A stretch of 64,000 nucleotides of DNA, taken from assembly GCA_965242785.1 (NCBI GenBank), contig CBDETA010000004.1, positions 1,302,001-1,366,000 of the forward strand, read 5' to 3'. The notes beneath the pieces are model-generated. The model worked only from the letters and a program-made list of their open reading frames with translations, did no database searches and was not told the origin of the DNA. Numbering within the stretch: position 1 is the first letter of the stretch; every line of letters starts with the position of its first letter. Positions 62,503 through 64,000 of this stretch are shown here, piece by piece. Origin of the DNA: Maricaulis sp965242785 (lineage in GTDB: Bacteria; Pseudomonadota; Alphaproteobacteria; Caulobacterales; Maricaulaceae). The position numbers were made by a program, and so were the translations under genes.

Positions 62503-64000
62503 TCAGCCGACATGACCCAGGGTTTTCAGGCGCGCGCTGGGGTGAATCTCGTTTTGCGACATCACCACAGTCTGCGGGCGGAATCGTTCCACCAGAGACC
62601 GGACATACGGACGAATCATCGGGCTCGTCAGCAGGACCGGAACGTGACCCTGTGCTGATGCGGTTTCAAAAGAGTTTCTAACTGCGGCGACGAAATCATG
62701 CAGTTTGGACGGCGCCAGGGCGAGCTGACGGCGGTCGCCGTCGCCGACCAGGGACTCCAGGAAGGCCTGCTCCCAGTGCGGACCCATGGCGAGCACCGGC
62801 AGATTGCCGTCGAAGGCCTTGTTGGCGTGGCACAGCTGGCGCGACAGGCGGCTGCGGACATGCTCGACAATGGCGTCCAGATTCTGCGTCGTGGCCGAGG
62901 CTTCGGCGATGCCTTCCAGGATGGTCGCCAGATCGCGGATCGAGACGCGTTCCTTGATCAGCGACTGCAGCACGCGCTGGATGCCGGCGCGGCTGATCTG
63001 GGCCGGGGTGATGTCGTCGACCAGCTTCTTGTGCTCCTTGGACAGCTTGTCCATCAGCTTCTCGACCTCGGCATAGGAAAGGAGGTCGGCCATGTTCTCG
63101 CGCAAGAGCTCGGTCAGGTGGGTGACCATCACGGCGGCGGGCTCGACAATGGTGTAGCCGCGGAAGGAGGCCTCTTCGCGCAGGCCTTCCTCGATCCAGG
63201 TCGCGGGCAGGCCGAAAGTCGGTTCCTTGACGTGATCGCCGGGCATGTCGATGGCCATGCCGGAGGGATCCATGACCAGCAGCTTGTGCAGCTGCAGCTG
63301 GCCGCGACCGGCTTCCAGCTCCTTGATGCGGATCGTGTACTCGTGATTGCCCAGGGTCATGTTGTCGACGATGCGGACCGCCGGCGTGATGAAGCCCATC
63401 TCTTCGGCCAGCGAGCGGCGCAGCGCCTTGATCTGGTCTGTCAGCTTGCGGCCGTCGACGTCGTTGATCAGCGGCAGCAGACCGTAGCCCAGCTCGATCT
63501 TCAGCTCGTCGATGGCCAGGCTGTCCTCGATCGGGGTTTCCGTCGGGGCCTTCGCAGCGGTTTCCTCGGCGACGCGTTCGGCCTCGGCCGCTTCCTGGGC
63601 TTTTCGTTCGGCTATATCCCGGTTCATCCAGGCCAGGGATCCGGCACCGGCCGCCATCAGGGCAAACGGCAGGAAGGGCATGCCGGGCAGGACACCGACA
63701 AACAGGGCGACGCCGGAGACCAGGCCCAGGCCCTGCGGATTGGCGGTCAGCTGGCCGAACAGGGCCTTGTCGGCCTCGCCATTGACGCCGGCCTTGGAGA
63801 CCAGCAGGCCGGCCGCGACCGAGATGATCAGCGCCGGGATCTGGGAGACCAGGCCGTCGCCGATGGTGAGGGTGGAATAGGCCGCGGCGGCGCTAGAGAA
63901 ATCCATGCCGGACTGGGCGACGCCGATGATCATGCCGCCGATCAGGTTGATCGCGGTGATCATCAGGCCGGCCATGGCATCGCCGCGGACGAATTTGGAG
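62503..64000 (-). CDS. flhA: Flagellar export gate protein FlhA (partial, N-terminus outside window)
   Basis: The window edge cuts the gene; about 498 C-terminal residues are visible, reading through SKFVRGDAMAGLMITAINLIGGM at the edge. Membrane helices (to about the KAGVNGEADKALFGQL loop and two more, ALFVGVLPGMPFLPFALMAAGAG) are followed by the large cytoplasmic domain beginning about IEDSLAIDELKIELGYGLLPLI. It ends in the FlhA-C PVLLTSPMIRPYVRSLVERF motif. It forms the export gate and receives FliI/FliJ-delivered substrates. Confidence 0.97.
   Translation of the reverse strand, partial: SKFVRGDAMAGLMITAINLIGGMIIGVAQSGMDFSSAAAAYSTLTIGDGLVSQIPALIISVAAGLLVSKAGVNGEADKALFGQLTANPQGLGLVSGVALFVGVLPGMPFLPFALMAAGAGSLAWMNRDIAERKAQEAAEAERVAEETAAKAPTETPIEDSLAIDELKIELGYGLLPLINDVDGRKLTDQIKALRRSLAEEMGFITPAVRIVDNMTLGNHEYTIRIKELEAGRGQLQLHKLLVMDPSGMAIDMPGDHVKEPTFGLPATWIEEGLREEASFRGYTIVEPAAVMVTHLTELLRENMADLLSYAEVEKLMDKLSKEHKKLVDDITPAQISRAGIQRVLQSLIKERVSIRDLATILEGIAEASATTQNLDAIVEHVRSRLSRQLCHANKAFDGNLPVLAMGPHWEQAFLESLVGDGDRRQLALAPSKLHDFVAAVRNSFETASAQGHVPVLLTSPMIRPYVRSLVERFRPQTVVMSQNEIHPSARLKTLGHVG

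Overview
The window is high-GC, almost wall-to-wall protein coding, and comes from an alphaproteobacterium of the Caulobacterales/Maricaulales type. The best evidence is the pairing of the histidine phosphotransferase ChpT with the cell-cycle response regulator CtrA, plus DUF4167, DUF1178, RodZ-like and EI-Ntr genes in typical alphaproteobacterial form. A Maricaulis-like (stalked or dimorphic marine) bacterium is my best guess, but species cannot be proven from the sequence alone. I saw no rRNA, tRNA, CRISPR array, insertion sequence or phage gene. The window reads as core chromosome with a few accessory stretches.

Layout. 1-4 kb: truncated peptide-type ABC binding protein, DMT permease, secreted cyclase-family hydrolase with a divergent LysR regulator, GNAT acetyltransferase. 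4-12 kb: secA, a lipoprotein parvulin, a mutT-type Nudix gene with a tiny Flp pilin gene abutting it, a methyltransferase, comF, grxC, a nitrilase-type amidase and DUF1178. 12-16 kb: an ECF sigma/anti-sigma pair divergent from a subtilisin-like secreted protease and two uncharacterised exported proteins. 16-25 kb: ubiG, aspartokinase, ptsP, a RodZ-like gene, ispG, an ArsC/Spx-like gene, a retropepsin-like/PDZ protein and a LOG-family gene. 25-40 kb: aminotransferase, UspA-SulP, MAPEG, prfA-prmC, DUF4167, MOSC, clpB, Glyoxalase_8-like, Lrp divergent from OsmC, arsC-type phosphatase, M23 peptidase. 40-51 kb: chpT-cheA-cheW-cheY-cheB-cheR, ctrA, fliI-fliJ. 51-54 kb: heme-type TonB receptor divergent from a DUF6607-like lipoprotein around a Fur-box-like sequence. 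54-60 kb: an MMPL exporter/LolA-like/beta-barrel/LysR operon. 60-64 kb: flhA (truncated by the window)-flhF-flhG and a small membrane protein.

How the parts work together. The 40-51 kb block places the phosphorelay protein that feeds CtrA (ChpT) at the head of the chemotaxis operon, next to ctrA and flagellar export genes. The ctrA-fliI intergenic region carries TTAAC-type CtrA half-sites and eight GANTC (CcrM) sites. With flhA-flhF-flhG at the right edge, the window covers cell-cycle control, chemotaxis and flagellar placement.

The most unusual signal is in the 13.3 kb intergenic region. A perfect 19-bp palindrome supplies a GGAAG -35-like element on both strands, and each is followed after exactly 17 nt by CGTT. 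This gives mirror-image candidate ECF promoters for the sigma gene and for the protease. A third copy (GGAAT-N17-CGTT) precedes the next exported protein. I infer a small self-contained ECF regulon controlling a cell-envelope/secreted protease module.
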